Part shown: one piece after another, positions 16,070-18,189 of the stretch
Numbering within the stretch: position 1 is the stretch's first letter
Layout of the letters: the number at the start of each line of letters is the position of its first letter
Program-made: the position numbers and the translations under genes
The notes under the pieces: model-generated
Told to the model about the DNA's origin: nothing
The model's input: the letters and a program-made list of their open reading frames with translations, nothing else
Database searches by the model: none
Assembly (NCBI GenBank): GCA_021604825.1
Contig: BQJS01000090.1
Coordinates: forward strand, 1-18,189
DNA from: Phycisphaerae bacterium
Lineage (GTDB): Bacteria > Planctomycetota > Phycisphaerae > UBA1845
Direction of reading: 5' to 3'
DNA length: 18,189 nucleotides

Positions 16070-16104
16070 GCCCGGTTGATGAGCGATCATCGACCGGGCT
16101 TTTT
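16070..16104 (+). terminator. Intrinsic terminator
   Basis: A 13-bp stem (16070-16082 / 16087-16099, arms GCCCGGTTGATGA and TCATCGACCGGGC, one T-G wobble) with a GCGA loop is followed by TTTTT (16100-16104). It lies 28 nt after the stop of the exported protein gene and should end its transcript. Confidence 0.9.
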
Positions 16105-16436
16105 CATTGCATGTTTCCGTCGTGGTTGCAGCCGCACACCATCTCCCAGATCCAAACCCATTCGCCCGAATCAAGAGACGCTGAAACCTAGGTCCGTCAA
16201 CGATTCGCGTAAATGGTATAAAAACTCCCGGGAGGCTGAATCCGGATTTGCTTCAGATTCCTTGTCGAAGTGACCAAGTCACCCATGTGTTCGACCAAGA
16301 ATCGCTTTTCTCAGGGTCAATATCGCTGATTTGTTGGCTTGTGGCGCAATGAATGAACATTACGGCAATGAGTTTTTGCAACCGATGGACTCGGCTTGTT
16401 CCGTGAAGTAGAATTACAGAGGTTCTGTACGCCCCA

Positions 16437-16464
16437 TTGACTTAATTGATACAGCCTTTATGGG
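16437..16464 (+). promoter_or_regulatory. Candidate promoter of the response regulator
   Basis: TTGACT (5/6 to -35, 16437-16442) with a 16-bp spacer to TATGGG (16459-16464). The -10 match is poor. If used, the leader would be about 110 nt and would include the hairpins at 16524-16563. Confidence 0.3.
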
Positions 16465-16523
16465 ACGTGTTGCAGCCGTACCGGAATGCCTCGCTCCAAA
16501 TTCACATGCGTGAAGGCGAGGGG

Positions 16524-16563
16524 GTCCGCCGCCGCGGACAGTTGCAAATTCAGATTTGTGCAA
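16524..16563 (+). promoter_or_regulatory. Two tandem hairpins in the regulator leader
   Basis: First hairpin: GTCCGC (16524-16529) / GCGGAC (16534-16539) with a CGCC loop. Second: TTGCAAAT (16542-16549) pairs with ATTT (16554-16557) and GCAA (16560-16563), with a TCAG loop and a 2-nt bulge. The second ends five bases before the AGGGAG ribosome site (16568-16573), so it could affect initiation, or the DNA could be an operator. Confidence 0.4.
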
Positions 16564-16567
16564 CGAA

Positions 16568-16573
16568 AGGGAG
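16568..16573 (+). promoter_or_regulatory. Ribosome binding site fixing the regulator start
   Basis: AGGGAG is seven bases before ATG 16581. The open frame begins further upstream at TTG 16446, but that extension has no such site and no family similarity, so the start is 16581. Confidence 0.75.
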
Positions 16574-16580
16574 AAACATC

Positions 16581-17186
16581 ATGGCCGTCAGGCAACATAT
16601 CAAAGTACTCGTGGTCGACGACGAACCCTCCATCGCCGAATCGGTGGGCGTGATGCTCAACGATTCCGGGTATCGGGCGCTGGTTCACAACAACCCGGTT
16701 GATGCGGTGCGAACGGCTGAACGCGAAGCCATCCAGATTGCCGTACTGGACCTGCGAATGCCCGAGATGAGCGGCGTCGATTTGGTCGATCAGCTAATGA
16801 ACATCGACCAGCGCATCTGCTGCATCATGATGACGGCATTCCCGGATTTGGAGTCGGCCCGCGAAACAATGCGCCGGGGTTCGTGCGACTACATCGCCAA
16901 ACCGTTTAAGAAGGAGGAACTGCTGGCATCGGTCGAACGCGCCTGTCAGCGACTCGGGTTGATTTATCGATCGGAGAGTGACCTCAACAGCCTCATCGGC
17001 CAACGCATCCGCGCCGAACGATTGCGGCAAAACCTGACGCTTCGCCAAGTCTCGCAACGCTCCGACCTGACCACGTCGCAGCTATCCCAAGTCGAACTCG
17101 GCAAGAACGCCGCATCGCTCTGGGCGCTTGCAAGAATCAGCAACTCACTCGGTATGCAGTTGTCGTTGTTGCTTCACGGGTTGTAG
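16581..17186 (+). CDS. Response regulator: receiver domain fused to Xre-type HTH
   Basis: A 201-aa cytoplasmic protein. Residues 7-125 form a CheY-like receiver with an acidic pair at D13-D14, the phosphoacceptor D57 in VLDLRMPEMSG, T85 and K107 in CDYIAKPF. All catalytic residues are present, so it should be phosphorylated. Residues about 139-200 are a helix-turn-helix of the Xre/Cro/C1 family: IGQRIRAERLRQNLTLRQVSQ, then SDLTTSQLSQVELGKNAASL. This is a less common output domain for a receiver, which usually has OmpR, NarL or Fis outputs. No histidine kinase gene is adjacent, so the regulator is an orphan here. The leader has paired hairpins and the palindrome TTCACATGCGTGAA (16501-16514), which may be its own binding site; that is inference. 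Confidence 0.9.
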   Translation: MAVRQHIKVLVVDDEPSIAESVGVMLNDSGYRALVHNNPVDAVRTAEREAIQIAVLDLRMPEMSGVDLVDQLMNIDQRICCIMMTAFPDLESARETMRRGSCDYIAKPFKKEELLASVERACQRLGLIYRSESDLNSLIGQRIRAERLRQNLTLRQVSQRSDLTTSQLSQVELGKNAASLWALARISNSLGMQLSLLLHGL

Positions 17187-17316
17187 GATTCGGACGCACG
17201 CTAAATTCGATTCTTGAAAAACCCCCAAGCACGTTCTGCGCTTAGACAATCCCCATGATTCATGATTGAATGTTAAGTCATTTGATGGCGGGTATGGTGC
17301 GCGTGGAGGTTGGATC

Positions 17317-17736
17317 ATGAAATCGTTTCGCAAAGAACTTTGGTTCGAGGTGCCGTCGCGGCGCGGGTTTGTAAACATCACAGACGATGTGCAGGATGCG
17401 ATTGACAAAAGCGGCGTGAGTGAAGGACTTTGTCTGGTCAATGCAATGCACATTACCGCAAGTGTGTTCATCAACGACAACGAGAGCGGGCTTCATCACG
17501 ACTACGACAAGTGGTTGGAACAACTCGCGCCGCACGAGCCGATTACGCAATACCGTCACAACGACACTGGCGAAGACAATGCCGACGCCCATCTCAAACG
17601 GCAGATCATGGGACGCGAAGTAACGGTCGCGATCACAAATGGCCGGCTGGACTTCGGGCCGTGGGAAGCGATTTTCTACGGCGAATTCGACGGTAGGCGT
17701 CGCAAACGGGCGCTGATCAAAATCATCGGCGAGTAA
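17317..17736 (+). CDS. yjbQ: YjbQ family (UPF0047) protein
   Basis: A 139-aa cytoplasmic protein of the YjbQ family, which has been reported to have weak thiamine-phosphate synthase activity in E. coli but whose real role is open. The family signature is clear: [21 protein letters not shown] (about 42-62), [13 protein letters not shown] (87-99) and [23 protein letters not shown] (109-131), with the conserved histidines in the first two. The start is ATG 17317, set by a perfect GGAGGT (17305-17310) six bases upstream; the frame stays open from 17266, but that extension has no family similarity. It lies 130 bp after the response regulator and 14 nt before nfo, so it is probably co-transcribed with nfo. 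Confidence is high for the family, low for the reaction. Confidence 0.93.
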   Translation: MKSFRKELWFEVPSRRGFVNITDDVQDAIDKSGVSEGLCLVNAMHITASVFINDNESGLHHDYDKWLEQLAPHEPITQYRHNDTGEDNADAHLKRQIMGREVTVAITNGRLDFGPWEAIFYGEFDGRRRKRALIKIIGE

Positions 17737-17750
17737 GCTAGGGGAAAGCG

Positions 17751-18189
17751 ATGGCGAAGCGCAAGGCCGCGTCGAGAAAATCAACTTCGGGCCAACGGTT
17801 CGGGGCGCACATGTCGGTGGCTGGCGGGTTGGAGAACGCTTTCGATGATGCGGTGCGCGTCGGTTGCGATTGCCTTCAGATCTTCGTCAAGAATCAAAAG
17901 CAATGGAACGCAAAGCCGCTGACCGATGATGCAATCGATCGGTACAAAGCCGCCGAGGCAGCCACCGGGATCGCTCCGGTGGTGGCGCATTCCAGTTACC
18001 TGATTAACCTGGGGTCACCCAAGAGCGAGCAATTTAAAAAAAGCGTCAACGCATTGACCGATGAGTTGGAGCGGTGCGAAGCGTTGGGCGTCAGTGGGTT
18101 GGTGCTTCATCCCGGTGCGCACATGGGCGAGGGCGTCGATGCCGGTATCAAACGGATCAGTCGCGGGATCGATCAAGCCCACAAACGAA
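17751..18189 (+). CDS. nfo: Endonuclease IV (partial, continues past the window)
   Basis: The first 146 residues of an AP endonuclease of the Nfo family, which cuts the backbone 5' to abasic sites in base excision repair using three zinc ions. Family motifs are FGAHMSVAGGLENAF (about 18-31), CLQIFVKNQKQW (41-52), VVAHSSYLINLGSP (77-90) and GLVLHPGAHMGEG (116-128). H80 and H120 correspond to zinc ligands H69 and H109 of E. coli Nfo, with a constant offset of 11. The remaining ligands lie beyond the window. The N-terminus has a short basic extension (MAKRKAASRKSTSG). The start has GGGG at 17741-17744, six bases before the ATG. The gene lies 14 nt after yjbQ. The frame is open to the last base, with no stop. 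Confidence 0.95.
   Translation, partial: MAKRKAASRKSTSGQRFGAHMSVAGGLENAFDDAVRVGCDCLQIFVKNQKQWNAKPLTDDAIDRYKAAEAATGIAPVVAHSSYLINLGSPKSEQFKKSVNALTDELERCEALGVSGLVLHPGAHMGEGVDAGIKRISRGIDQAHKR

Larger units (their letters stand above)
16105..16580. other. Non-coding region and leader of the response regulator
   Basis: About 475 bp without a supported gene. It holds one candidate promoter (16437-16464), the palindrome TTCAC-ATGC-GTGAA (16501-16514), and two hairpins just before the ribosome site (16524-16563). The upstream part, 16105-16436, shows nothing I can name. Confidence 0.5.

Noticed and set aside
16076..16273. Small frame following the terminator
   Set aside because: It starts inside the terminator hairpin and has low-complexity Arg/Ser/Pro content typical of chance frames.
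1..18189. CRISPR array, transposon or known defence system
   Set aside because: No regularly spaced direct repeats, transposase, nuclease/helicase cluster or toxin-antitoxin pair could be supported on either strand.

Overview
The window looks like a chromosomal segment from a GC-rich Gram-negative bacterium, most probably a planctomycete or close relative. That placement is an inference from gene content: an exported protein with DUF3352-like modules around TPR repeats, a Cys-rich exported protein with a Pro/Ser/Thr linker, many small conserved unknowns, and loose non-overlapping gene spacing. No 16S rRNA or other phylogenetic marker is present.

Layout. 134-865 (+): small protein with an HEQAH motif of the SprA-related / CJM1_0395 putative metalloprotease family. 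928-5438 (-): three genes in the same direction, transcribed ygiQ-type radical SAM, then a YhaM-type OB/HD exoribonuclease, then the alpha subunit of glycine decarboxylase (gcvPA). 5596-5715: two GC-rich hairpins with TTCA loops. 5797-5892 (+): a selenocysteine tRNA (anticodon TCA, 8-bp variable arm). 5916-7485 (+): a four-box inverted repeat followed by three small cassette-like genes, the first an SseB C-terminal-domain protein and the other two of unknown function. 7573-13235 (-): tandem universal stress protein, Cys-rich exported protein, arsenite methyltransferase ArsM, a Cys/His-motif protein of unknown function, and a CPC-type heavy-metal P1B ATPase. 13745-18189 (+): a 765-aa exported DUF3352/TPR/DUF3352 protein with a strong intrinsic terminator, an orphan response regulator fused to an Xre-type helix-turn-helix, YjbQ, and the 5' part of endonuclease IV (nfo), cut by the window edge.

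How the genes may work together. The 7.5-13.2 kb block has a metal/metalloid and stress flavour (arsenic methylation, soft-metal export, Usp), but the genes are separated by gaps, no ArsR-type regulator is visible, and a shared regulon is not shown. The selenocysteine tRNA implies that this genome makes selenoproteins, but no SelA, SelB, SelD or convincing in-frame TGA selenoprotein lies in the window. YjbQ and Nfo are 14 nt apart and probably co-transcribed.

I see no CRISPR array, transposase, integrase, prophage module or recognisable multi-gene defence system. The least explained parts are the structured, cassette-like block beside the tRNA-Sec gene (5916-7485) and the structured leader of the orphan regulator (16501-16573).
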